Positions 17,161 to 25,937 of a DNA stretch of 64,000 nt are shown here, one piece after another. The stretch spans positions 1 to 64,000 of the forward strand of contig CAJPQG010000001.1 in the NCBI GenBank assembly GCA_905372785.1. The letters run 5' to 3'. Under the pieces are notes generated by a model that was not told where the DNA came from, did not search any database, and worked only from the letters and a program-made list of their open reading frames with translations. The first letter of the stretch is position 1; each line of letters starts with the position of its first letter. The DNA is from Candidatus Saccharimonadota bacterium (lineage in GTDB: Bacteria > Patescibacteriota > Saccharimonadia > Saccharimonadales > Saccharimonadaceae). The position numbers and the translations under genes were made by a program.

Positions 17161-18912
17161 ATGTATTTGCAGGTGACTACTGTTTGGTGTACACTAGAGG
17201 AAAGCACAAGCAAATTTATGAATAGAGACGAATCGCAAATGCAGGGTGGGCTGCAGTCGAATGCGTATACCGCGTCATCGACATCTGCTTCCCCTGTTAA
17301 CCAACCTACTCCAACTAGTGGGCGTAACACTGGACCTTCTTTAAGTGTGCCGCGTCGTGATGGCCGCCGCGGCATCATTAACCATGTAGAAAGGCAGTCT
17401 GCCGCTAGCTCGATGCAGCAAAGTACGCAGGCTACTCCGCAGCAAAACTATCGTTATACGCAGCCTGCTGCTCAGCCACAGTTCACTCCCCCTGTTCAGG
17501 CCGAGCCACCTCTGCAGAGGGAGCCTTCTTGGCCTACCCAAGCTGAGGCTACTGCTACCTATACCGAGCCAACATCATCTATTTACGATGTGGCGTCGCA
17601 GGTACTTGAGACCCCTCAGCAAAATTATCAGCAAGTGCAGCAAGCGCCGCGTCCTTTCGGTCCGAGGCCAATGGCACAAAATCAGTCACCACAGGCACGG
17701 GCGGCACATTCGCCACGTCAGTCGTCAGCTCAGCCAGAGCCAGTAGTTGCGCCACCATCGTCGACTACAAACATAGACACTGGTTATATGCAGGTGCAAC
17801 AACAACCTGAAGAGTCTCACTCGCAAGGTGTATCTTTTCAGCAGCAGCTAACTCAAGAGCCGCAACCAGCTCCGATTGAAGAGCCAGATTACCCTCAGTC
17901 AGAGTCGGTAGCTGAACCCGCTGCTGATGTATCGCCACTGTTTGATGATTCTGGTGCGTCGATGCTGGAGTTATCATTAGCGCAAGATGCGCCGGCCAGC
18001 ACCCCGGCTGATGATCCAATCACGAGCCGCGGCAAATCGGTGGCTAAGCAAAGGTCTACCTCATCTCAGGGTGGTATTCGAAAGATGCCCGCTGACTGGC
18101 TTGATATGGCGCCCGAGGACCGTTTAAGCTCAGATCTGCTCATTACTGATATTATGCCGCAGATGAACCGACGTACTACTGCAGCAGCTACAGGAGAGCC
18201 TGAAACTACCGAAGCGAGCGAGGTTCAGCCAGAGCGACAACTACTAATTGATGTATCGCACCTATCGCGAACGTTTAAGAAGCGTGGGCACGAGGATATT
18301 CATGCCCTGCGCGATGTGAGTTTTCAGGTGATGGAGGGCGAGATTGTCGTGATCCGCGGCGGTAGTGGTAGTGGTAAGTCTACCCTGCTCCACCTCATGG
18401 GTGGCCTCGATCGTCCAACCAGCGGCAGTGTTATGGTTGGTGGTCGTCAGCTAGACGCTATGAGTGATAAGGAATTATCTCATTTCCGTAGCCAAACGAT
18501 AGGGTTTGTTTTCCAGTCGTTTTACCTGCAGCCATTTTTGACGCTGCGCCAGAATATTGAAGTAGCGGGTATGCCACTGCGCCTGACTAAGGCAGAAAGC
18601 CACCAGCGTATCACTAAGCTGGCTCGCCACACCAGTCTTGAAGATCGACTTGATCACCTGCCTCGTGAGCTGTCCGGTGGGCAGATGCAGCGTGCTGGTA
18701 TTATGCGAGCGCTTATTAACCGGCCGCGGATCATCCTTGCCGATGAGCCAACTGGAAACCTAGATGTAGTCACGAGTCAAGAGGTTGTCGAGCTCTTCCA
18801 AAGGATTCGCGCCGCGTACAATATGACTATTGTGGTAGTAACGCACAGTAAAGGTGTAGCTGCTATCGCGGATCGAGTGATTACTATTAACGACGGAGTG
18901 CTCTATGATTAA
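17161..18912 (+). CDS. ABC transporter ATPase (MacB/LolD type) with disordered N-terminus
   Basis: Up to 583 residues; translation may begin at 17218 (MNRDESQ) or 17239 instead, since none has an ideally spaced Shine-Dalgarno site. The first 340 or so residues are Gln/Pro/Ala/Ser-rich and disordered. The C-terminal 230 residues are a complete ABC domain: Walker [11 protein letters not shown] loop near [11 protein letters not shown], signature LSGGQMQR, Walker [12 protein letters not shown] and switch His (VVVTHS). It overlaps the permease gene by 8 bp, so the pair forms a MacB-like exporter or mechanotransmission complex. The role of the N-terminal extension is unknown. Confidence 0.9.
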   Translation: MYLQVTTVWCTLEESTSKFMNRDESQMQGGLQSNAYTASSTSASPVNQPTPTSGRNTGPSLSVPRRDGRRGIINHVERQSAASSMQQSTQATPQQNYRYTQPAAQPQFTPPVQAEPPLQREPSWPTQAEATATYTEPTSSIYDVASQVLETPQQNYQQVQQAPRPFGPRPMAQNQSPQARAAHSPRQSSAQPEPVVAPPSSTTNIDTGYMQVQQQPEESHSQGVSFQQQLTQEPQPAPIEEPDYPQSESVAEPAADVSPLFDDSGASMLELSLAQDAPASTPADDPITSRGKSVAKQRSTSSQGGIRKMPADWLDMAPEDRLSSDLLITDIMPQMNRRTTAAATGEPETTEASEVQPERQLLIDVSHLSRTFKKRGHEDIHALRDVSFQVMEGEIVVIRGGSGSGKSTLLHLMGGLDRPTSGSVMVGGRQLDAMSDKELSHFRSQTIGFVFQSFYLQPFLTLRQNIEVAGMPLRLTKAESHQRITKLARHTSLEDRLDHLPRELSGGQMQRAGIMRALINRPRIILADEPTGNLDVVTSQEVVELFQRIRAAYNMTIVVVTHSKGVAAIADRVITINDGVLYD

Positions 18913-20839
18913 AATAACCAATGCAGGCTTATTGGCAGTTAGCAAGCTGCGCGCGCACTTTTTGCGTACCGTGTTAACGATGCTTCTAGCAAGTATTCTA
19001 TTTGGCGCCCTGATCGCTGCTTCTTTGATCATGAACGGACTATTTACTGGGCTACAGTTGTTCCGTGAAGATGGGCTAAATGGCCGCTACTTAGTGCGAG
19101 TGTCTCGTGTGTATGGTGGCGAAGAAGCCAAGGATAATGTTTTGAAAGACCCGATGCTTGTTGCGGATGCTAAGCGTCGACACAAACAGCTCGTAGCAGA
19201 AAAAACAGCTGAAGCTAAAAAGCTTAACATTGCATACGATAGCAGCAACGACCGCAGGCCGACTAAGGTTGGCCGGAATGGCTATGAGCGTATGATTCGT
19301 ACTGATACCACTGGTATTGTGCAGGCTATTTTAACCGAAAAGTTTGGTGGTCAGCAGTCGCTAGATGATAATAAATTGCAAGAAGTGGCCAAAAAGTATG
19401 GCGCTAAGACTATCTTGACTGAGCGACGCCTTGGTATTGCTAAAAATGAATCACTTGAGGTGTTCAAGGACGGTAAAGAGGAGTTTAAGGATAGTAGTGA
19501 GCAGACACAAAACCGCAGCGATCAAATACTTGCCAGCTACTTTACTATGACGCCAAGTGAGATTGCCTCTCCGTTTATGCTGCCAGACCAAGGTGGGTGG
19601 CGTCCAAATAGTGGCATGCTGCCAATTATGTTAACACAAGAAAAAGCTGAGCGACTCATGGGTATGAGTCCACTACCCGCTAATGCTAGTGCTGATGATA
19701 AGCTTGCCCGCCTGAAAGAGGTGCGTCACCGGGCAAAGGACTTTAGCTTCCAGGCCTGTTACCGTAATAGTGCTAGTCTTGAAAAGATCGAGTCGATTTT
19801 AGCTGATCGGCGCGAGATGGAGGTTGCAAAGAACGATCCAAAGTACAAAAAACCGTCACTTATCTACGCCCTGCCCGATCCAACTCGCTGTGAAAACCCG
19901 ACAGTTCAAAGCGACACGCGTAATAAAAATGAGAAGAAACAAGCTCAAGATAAAGAGGCTTTCGATAAAAAATTTGGTAAAAATACCGAAATGGTCAGTC
20001 GATTTATCAAATTTAAGCTAGTTGGTATTTTGCCTGGCGAGAGCAGCACTACACAATTTGACGGCGAGCCACAGGCGCGTAACATTAGTGACCTGCTGCA
20101 AAATGTTTTGAAAACCAACGGTTTCTGGCAGATGATACCAGAGGCGCTATACGAACAGATACCAGATAAGTCAGCCTTTGCGCCGATTCTTACGTACACG
20201 CCACAGTATTTCTTGGGACCTGAAGACAACAAAAATCGCTACATCGAGTTTGCTGATAGTAAATCGGCCCAGAAGTTCATTGATGAGCAGGGCTGTACTG
20301 TTCAGTCGAATGGGTCATGTTCTCCTAAAGACCGTCCATACGCTGCTGAATTCGCCTTTAGTAACAGCTCGGCACTTGATGAATTGCGCCATCTAACCCA
20401 GCGCTGGTTTAGCCTTGCTATGATTGGCGTGACCTTAGTGGCGGTGGCTGTTATGTTAATCGCAATTGGCCGTACTATTTCAGATGGCCGTCGTGAAACT
20501 GCTATTTTCCGTGCAATTGGTTTTACGCGAGCAGATATCGGTGCAATTTATGTGATGTATACCATACTGTTAACACTCGGCGTCATCATTTTCGCTCTTG
20601 CTATCGGTATGCTTCTGGCTAACGTTGCCGATTCTGCCTGGGCTCCAGGCCTGACCGCTCAAGCACAGTTTGGCTTTGGTGCACTCGATCTTACCAAGAA
20701 GATTAGCCTGTTTGAAATGAATGTTGGCCAAATTAGCGGTATTTTGATCGTTTGTGCGCTCGCCGGTATCGTCAGTATGGCCTTCCCGCTGATGCGAGGT
20801 TTGCGCCGCAACCCAATCAACGATTTGAAGCGCGAATAA
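18905..20839 (+). CDS. FtsX/MacB-like ABC transporter permease
   Basis: A 644-residue membrane protein. One helix lies near residues 18-45, then a large extracytoplasmic domain (about 50-500), then three helices (about 505-530, 550-575, 610-632) with the FtsX-domain pattern (ETAIFRAIGFTRADIGAIYV and IVSMAFPLMRGLRRNP). The start overlaps the ATPase stop by 8 bp, indicating translational coupling. The large external domain has several Cys and long charged stretches and does not resemble the MacB periplasmic domain in detail. The substrate is unknown. Confidence 0.88.
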   Translation: MIKITNAGLLAVSKLRAHFLRTVLTMLLASILFGALIAASLIMNGLFTGLQLFREDGLNGRYLVRVSRVYGGEEAKDNVLKDPMLVADAKRRHKQLVAEKTAEAKKLNIAYDSSNDRRPTKVGRNGYERMIRTDTTGIVQAILTEKFGGQQSLDDNKLQEVAKKYGAKTILTERRLGIAKNESLEVFKDGKEEFKDSSEQTQNRSDQILASYFTMTPSEIASPFMLPDQGGWRPNSGMLPIMLTQEKAERLMGMSPLPANASADDKLARLKEVRHRAKDFSFQACYRNSASLEKIESILADRREMEVAKNDPKYKKPSLIYALPDPTRCENPTVQSDTRNKNEKKQAQDKEAFDKKFGKNTEMVSRFIKFKLVGILPGESSTTQFDGEPQARNISDLLQNVLKTNGFWQMIPEALYEQIPDKSAFAPILTYTPQYFLGPEDNKNRYIEFADSKSAQKFIDEQGCTVQSNGSCSPKDRPYAAEFAFSNSSALDELRHLTQRWFSLAMIGVTLVAVAVMLIAIGRTISDGRRETAIFRAIGFTRADIGAIYVMYTILLTLGVIIFALAIGMLLANVADSAWAPGLTAQAQFGFGALDLTKKISLFEMNVGQISGILIVCALAGIVSMAFPLMRGLRRNPINDLKRE

Positions 20840-20864
20840 TGCACGTGTTTCACTGCAAACTAAT

Positions 20865-20894
20865 ACCCCACCATGCTGATGGTGGGGTTATTTT
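20865..20894. terminator. Terminator between convergent permease and gltX
   Basis: Perfect 8-bp stem ACCCCACC/GGTGGGGT with 8-nt loop, followed by TATTTTT on the plus strand. It may serve both convergent operons. Confidence 0.82.
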
Positions 20895-20925
20895 TAGTCG
20901 TCAGGCCTGGGCGCGTAGACCGGGT

Positions 20926-22377
20926 TTAGTCTTGGCTGGCTATAACATCAATTCCCTGCCGAATGAGCTGCAGCACTCGTTCTTTGCCCAGAAGCGCTAG
21001 AGTTTGATTGAGCTGCGGGCTAAATGGTGCCCAGGTGGTCACGATACGAATTAAGCTAAAGAGGATGCCAGGCTTCTGCTCGGTCTCTATTAGCAGCTGA
21101 TTGAGCGCCTCTTGCAGATGATCTTCGGTCCAGTTTTCTGGCGTAACTATGGTCAGTTTAGCAAGTGCTGCCTCTAGTAGTGAGACCTTCTGGTCTGAAC
21201 TTAACTTCTTCAGCTGCTTGTTTGTCGTTAGCAGTGCCTCATCTACTGCCGGATCCGTAAAGAAATACTCGGTCATAGCTGGCAGTTCGCTTAATGTTTT
21301 GAGGCGATCTTGAACAAGCGCCAGCACCTGCTTTTTATATGATTCATCTGCAGTGGCGGCTGCCTTGCCCCAAAATGGTGCTGCTCGCTGGTAAAGGTCA
21401 TCAATGTCTAAGCGTCGCAGCCACTGGCCGTTCATCCACAGTAGTCTGGTTTCGTCAAAACGAGCGCCGCTACGCTGCACACGCGATAAGCTGAATTTTT
21501 CAATAAGCTCTTCCCGGCTGAAAATTTCCTGTTCGGTGCCATCATTCCAGCCTAGGGTGGCTAGGAAGTTAAGCATCGCCTCGGGTAAAATACCATCAGT
21601 GCGGTATTCTGTAACGCTTTTAGCGCCATCGCGCTTGCCAAGTTTTTTGCGGCCATCTGGTGCCATAATGTGCGGTAGGCAGGCGAGCACCGGTGGTTCG
21701 ATGTCAAGCGCTTCATATAAGCTTAAGTATTTTGGAATGCTTGAAATATATTCTAGCCCGCGTATCACATGGGTAACGCCCATTTCATAATCATCGACGA
21801 TGTGCGCAAAATTGTAGGTAGGCAGTCCATCAGATTTGATAAGGATAAAGTCATCAAGCGCTTCCGGCCCGGCCGATAATTCACCCATAACAGGGTCTTG
21901 CCAGGTGTAGCGCTTTGGGCTGGTTACTTTAAATCGTAGTGGCTGTGATCCATCCCACTTTGGTGGATTTGCTGGGCGATAGTCGCGGTATAAAAATGGT
22001 TTTTTCTGTGCGCGCGCTTCAGCCCGAAAAGCCGCTACTTCTTCTGGTGAGTATGGGTCGGCATAGGCAAGGCCTTTATCGATCAATTTTTGTGCCCAGG
22101 CGAGGTAGTGGTCCTTGCGCTGCGTTTGCGTGTATGGCCCGCGTGGTCCGCCGATATCAGGGCCTTCATCCCAGGTGATACCGAGCCATTTCAGCGAGTC
22201 CATAATTAAATCTGTTGCGCCATCGACAAACCGTGTTTGATCGGTATCTTCGATGCGCAATATAAATGTTCCCTGCTGCTGGCGGGCAAGAAGCCACGGA
22301 AATAGTGCAGCACGAACGTTGCCAACGTGGATATAGCCAGTTGGGCTTGGTGCAAATCGAGTTCGTAAATGTGTCAT
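20926..22377 (-). CDS. gltX: Glutamyl-tRNA synthetase
   Basis: A 483-residue class I synthetase charging tRNA-Glu. The HIGH-type motif is in RFAPSPTGYIHVGN and the KMSKS-type motif in KKLGKRDGA. EDTDQTRF, GLPTYNFAHIVDDYEMGVTHVIRG and the alpha-helical anticodon-binding C-terminus are typical. The start at 22377 (MTHLRTRFAPS) is the family start; TGC-TATATT (22384-22389) lies 6 nt before it with no Shine-Dalgarno site. Whether it is discriminating or also charges tRNA-Gln cannot be decided here. Confidence 0.96.
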   Translation of the reverse strand: MTHLRTRFAPSPTGYIHVGNVRAALFPWLLARQQQGTFILRIEDTDQTRFVDGATDLIMDSLKWLGITWDEGPDIGGPRGPYTQTQRKDHYLAWAQKLIDKGLAYADPYSPEEVAAFRAEARAQKKPFLYRDYRPANPPKWDGSQPLRFKVTSPKRYTWQDPVMGELSAGPEALDDFILIKSDGLPTYNFAHIVDDYEMGVTHVIRGLEYISSIPKYLSLYEALDIEPPVLACLPHIMAPDGRKKLGKRDGAKSVTEYRTDGILPEAMLNFLATLGWNDGTEQEIFSREELIEKFSLSRVQRSGARFDETRLLWMNGQWLRRLDIDDLYQRAAPFWGKAAATADESYKKQVLALVQDRLKTLSELPAMTEYFFTDPAVDEALLTTNKQLKKLSSDQKVSLLEAALAKLTIVTPENWTEDHLQEALNQLLIETEQKPGILFSLIRIVTTWAPFSPQLNQTLALLGKERVLQLIRQGIDVIASQD

Positions 22378-22418
22378 ATGTCTAATATAGCATATGCACA
22401 AGCGGCGCTCCTACCGGC

Positions 22419-23969
22419 TTACATGCTCGTGGCAATTTGCTGCACTTGCGTACTCGTGAGCGGTGTATCACTTTTAATGGTGTAGAGGACATTTTTATTA
22501 ATCCAAGCAGCAGCATTACCATTGTTGTAGGTGTAAATCGTCAGGCCATCAATACGGGTTATTGCAGGGTCGTGGCCAGTTTCTTTTTTAATTGTACCGC
22601 TCAATGCGTCACTTTCTTGGTCAGTTTTTTCTTGCATAATTGTATAGCTACCAGTGCTACTACCGGTTTGGCCAAAGGTCATTGCTACTTTGCCGTCTTT
22701 GGCGGTAATTGGCCCAGTTAAGTCATAGCCTTCTGGACGATACGTTGGATAACTAGCTGCTACCCCTGTTTGGGCGGCGGCTACTTGTGTAGATACACCG
22801 GGAACAGTGGTATATAGCATATATATGCCAAGGAGTAGCACGGCCATTCCAGCGACGGCCAACCCGCTGAAGCGGATAAACTTACTAGCGGCGCTTTGCT
22901 GACGACGTGCTGGCTTTTCGGTTTTTCGGCTTTTGGCGGCAACATGCTTTTTTGGTAGTGCGGGCCGCTCGGGCTGCTGTCCTTGCGTGGCAGCTGGCAG
23001 TGTGAGGCTAGCTGGTTTTTGCTGAGGCGCAGCGGGCGTTACTGCTGCTTGGCCCGTCTGTCCGGGTTGGTGGGCGCGGCGCATATACTCTTCAGTAGCG
23101 GCTAGTAGTTCTGCTTCGAGTGAAGTTGGCGCCGTCGATCGTTGCGGTTGAGCTGCAGGCTGCTTAGGTTGCTGCGCTGGAGCATATGTTGCTACTGGCT
23201 TCGGTGATCGCACCGTGCGGCTACGAAGAGCTTGTTTTGGCGGCATAGTGCTACTGGTTACTGCATAGTGTGGCAGTGTTTTCAGGCGCTTTGGCTTTGG
23301 CAACGGGCGTGATATGTTCTGCTGCACGGTAGGCTTAGCTACGGCAGTTGAAGTCTGTGCCACTGGAGTATGGCGAATAGCCTTAGGTTGCGGCGCTGTT
23401 GGTTGGTGCGTCGCTATCACCTGCCGAGCTGCAGGAGCTTGGTGGTCTATTTGCTGCTGCCGTGAAGTAGTGGCAGGTTGGGCTGGTGTGGCTGGCTGTT
23501 TTTTTGTCGCTATTTGGCCTGTGCGACTTAGGGTTGCTACTGCTTGTGGCTTGCTTGGCGCACTTGGTGATAAGAACGCCGGCTTAGCTACCGAGCGGCG
23601 AGAACGTACTGTTGCTACCTGTGTTGGCTGCATAGAAGCAGCGGCCATTCCTCGGCGGCGGCTTGTGGTAGTAGGAGCTTGCTGCGCGGCAGGCGTTTCA
23701 GTGAGTTTTTGCGTTAGTGCAGATGCATGTACAGGCTTTGCTGCTGGTGCTGTTGTTTTTGCCTGACTTGTTGCCGTCGTTGGGCGTGGTCGAGCTGCGA
23801 CAGTCATAGAGCGCTGCGATGGTCGACGTATTGTAGTGCGGCTTGCTTGAGCTGGAGATAGAGTCGAGGCGGGAGGAACACTTGTACTAGCCGTAGACTG
23901 ATCAACCAGCATACCGGTGGCTGCGTCATACGGGCGTCCGTTTATCATTACAATAGTTTGCTTTGTCAT
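22419..23969 (-). CDS. Single-pass membrane protein with disordered region and DUF4367-like domain
   Basis: 516 residues. The first 370 or so are Ala/Pro/Thr/Gln-rich and basic, probably disordered and cytoplasmic. A membrane helix follows (about 375-395, LAVAGMAVLLLGIYMLYTTV). The outer C-terminal 120 residues (YPTYRPEGYDLTG, then TGSYTIMQEK and AAWINKNVLYTI) resemble DUF4367, a domain often found on membrane proteins and anti-sigma-like factors. GGGAGG upstream of the ATG provides a Shine-Dalgarno site. It is divergent from the PEGA gene. Function unknown; the domain assignment is by eye. Confidence 0.75.
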   Translation of the reverse strand: MTKQTIVMINGRPYDAATGMLVDQSTASTSVPPASTLSPAQASRTTIRRPSQRSMTVAARPRPTTATSQAKTTAPAAKPVHASALTQKLTETPAAQQAPTTTSRRRGMAAASMQPTQVATVRSRRSVAKPAFLSPSAPSKPQAVATLSRTGQIATKKQPATPAQPATTSRQQQIDHQAPAARQVIATHQPTAPQPKAIRHTPVAQTSTAVAKPTVQQNISRPLPKPKRLKTLPHYAVTSSTMPPKQALRSRTVRSPKPVATYAPAQQPKQPAAQPQRSTAPTSLEAELLAATEEYMRRAHQPGQTGQAAVTPAAPQQKPASLTLPAATQGQQPERPALPKKHVAAKSRKTEKPARRQQSAASKFIRFSGLAVAGMAVLLLGIYMLYTTVPGVSTQVAAAQTGVAASYPTYRPEGYDLTGPITAKDGKVAMTFGQTGSSTGSYTIMQEKTDQESDALSGTIKKETGHDPAITRIDGLTIYTYNNGNAAAWINKNVLYTIKSDTPLTSTQVQQIATSM

Positions 23970-24080
23970 AATAAATCCCTCCCCCTGCTTGTAGCTGCCG
24001 CTATTGTTAGTTGCCTACGCGGGCAGTAGCTACAGATACCTTAATAGTACTCGACCCAGGTTGCGCATGCAAGGGTATTT

Positions 24081-24111
24081 TTGTCGTTCTACCCCTATAT
24101 TATGGTATAAT
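24081..24111 (+). promoter_or_regulatory. Leaderless promoter of the PEGA gene
   Basis: TGG-TATAAT (-10 at 24106-24111) lies 7 nt before the ATG at 24119, so transcription should start at or next to the A of the start codon. The -35 is weak (TTGTCG at 24081, 19-bp spacer). This is the clearest example of a pattern seen at many genes in the window. Confidence 0.75.
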
Positions 24112-24118
24112 TAAGTGC

Positions 24119-25600
24119 ATGAATGATGATCGACAAAAACAAGTGCGACGCCGCGCGCTGCGGCTGACACTTACGTATACAGCCATGGTGTTGGCAGTGC
24201 TCGTACTGCTCACAATTATGGTGGTGATTATGATGGGATACCGGTACAACAGCACTAAAGGTGCCATTGAGCAAACTGGTGTTGCGCAGCTTGGTAGCCG
24301 CCCAAATGGCGCAACGATTGAGATTGACGGCAACCGCATCGATAAACGTACGAACGATAAAATTTCGCTATATGGTGGTCAGCATGAGTTTGTAGTGTGG
24401 CGCGAGGGATACGAGACGTGGCGTAAAACAGTCCCTGTTAACCCGGGTCGCCTTACCTGGCTCGATTATATCCGCCTTGTCCCTAAAGATTTGAAGACTA
24501 AAACGCTAGGCACGATTGAAGGAGCTGTGAGCACGCAATTTATGGCCGATGGTGCTCGTGCACTAACGGTTATTAAAAGTGGCGGCGTTGCCCACGTTGA
24601 GGTAATCAATACGCGCGACAAGGAAAAGATTACGCGCGAGAAAATTACCCTATCACCAGCCGTCGATGATAATGCGGTGAGCGATATTACGATTAAGGAA
24701 GTTGGCCAAAGTGGCCGCTACGTGCTTGTGGCAGCAACGGTTAATGGCAAAACACAGTGGCTACGCGTTGATGTAGAGCGCACGACCGGTGGCGTGCTGA
24801 ATGTAAGCGAGGCCTTTGGTAGCGATGCAGCTATCGCCGAAGCCAAGCTGGCTGGCAGTGATAATGGGCATATTTTTGTGCTCGATGAGCTGGGTAACTT
24901 TAACCGCATGGAGACTGGCGGTAAGCACGAGAAGCAGCGACTGATTACAAATGTGGCGCAGTTTGTTACCTATGGTGAACACACACTGGCCTATGTGTCA
25001 AAGCCATCGAGCGAACGCACTGTTTCTGTTGGCGTACTGAAAAATATTGATGCTGAACCAGCAAAAATTGCGACATTGCCAGAGAGCGCCAAGATCAATG
25101 TTGCCCTTAACCGCTACTATGATAAAGATTATCTGGCCATTAGCCACGATCGTGACACCGACATTTATGAGGGTACCTTCCCAAGTAAAAATACGACCAG
25201 CAATGATGGCCGCTACCGTGGTTTTGTGCCAATCCGGTCATTTAGCCGTGATGAGATTGTCACAAACCTGGTGATGAGTGGTAATGGTCGGTTTGTGGTG
25301 GCAGGTAGTGAGCTTGGCTACAAGTCGTTTGATCTAGAGCTGATGCGGGTTTCAGACGAGGCGCGCTATGGGCAGGCGTGGCCATATAAAACACAGTGGC
25401 TGGATGATTATATTATCTGGAATAGTGATAATGGTAAGCTGGTGATTCGTGAATTTGATGGTGCAAACCCACACACAATTGCACCGATTACTGCTGATGG
25501 CAACACGGTTTCGTTTGATCGTGACAATAAGGCCATCTTAAGCATTGGCAGCCAAAACAGCGTTCCAACGGTGCAGCGCACTGAGCTTGTTCTTGAGTAG
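24119..25600 (+). CDS. Membrane-anchored PEGA-domain protein
   Basis: 493 residues from MNDDRQKQ. A single membrane helix (about 18-43) is followed by a PEGA domain (about 55-105, SRPNGATIEIDGNRI and YEGTWRK-like end), then a long beta-rich region suggestive of a beta-propeller-like fold to the C-terminus. PEGA domains usually sit outside the cell on envelope proteins. The mRNA is predicted leaderless. A perfect terminator follows at 25655. The role is unknown, possibly envelope structure or surface binding. Confidence 0.82.
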   Translation: MNDDRQKQVRRRALRLTLTYTAMVLAVLVLLTIMVVIMMGYRYNSTKGAIEQTGVAQLGSRPNGATIEIDGNRIDKRTNDKISLYGGQHEFVVWREGYETWRKTVPVNPGRLTWLDYIRLVPKDLKTKTLGTIEGAVSTQFMADGARALTVIKSGGVAHVEVINTRDKEKITREKITLSPAVDDNAVSDITIKEVGQSGRYVLVAATVNGKTQWLRVDVERTTGGVLNVSEAFGSDAAIAEAKLAGSDNGHIFVLDELGNFNRMETGGKHEKQRLITNVAQFVTYGEHTLAYVSKPSSERTVSVGVLKNIDAEPAKIATLPESAKINVALNRYYDKDYLAISHDRDTDIYEGTFPSKNTTSNDGRYRGFVPIRSFSRDEIVTNLVMSGNGRFVVAGSELGYKSFDLELMRVSDEARYGQAWPYKTQWLDDYIIWNSDNGKLVIREFDGANPHTIAPITADGNTVSFDRDNKAILSIGSQNSVPTVQRTELVLE

Positions 25601-25654
25601 TATATAGCATAGGAGTCAGGAAAAGCCACTTTCCTTTAGTTAAGAATGCAGCGT

Positions 25655-25687
25655 CCCCTCGCAAGAAGTTTTTGCGAGGGGTTTTAT
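25655..25687 (+). terminator. Terminator of the PEGA gene
   Basis: Perfect 10-bp stem CCCCTCGCAA/TTGCGAGGGG followed by TTTTATG. The remaining 250 bp to the sortase gene hold no ORF, only a perfect inverted repeat ATAGCGCAC/GTGCGCTAT (about 25867-25891) that may be the 3' end of the sortase mRNA. Confidence 0.85.
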
Positions 25688-25937
25688 GTTAGCTTGGCGC
25701 CTTCCCCTTCGTGGAAAGCTTTAGTAACGCGTTTCATTATCTGCGGAGGTAGGGTTTTGGTTATTCCATTTAAGTATATAATTACAAATTGGCTTCAGCC
25801 CCACGTTGCGCGGCGCATATGTATTTTTGGTTAAGCGTAGATCTGAGCGACTACATTATAACATTATAGCGCACAAAGAGCGTGCGCTATGATGGCTAAA
25901 AGATTGAAAGGCATTGCACCTCTAGAGCTGCGATCGG

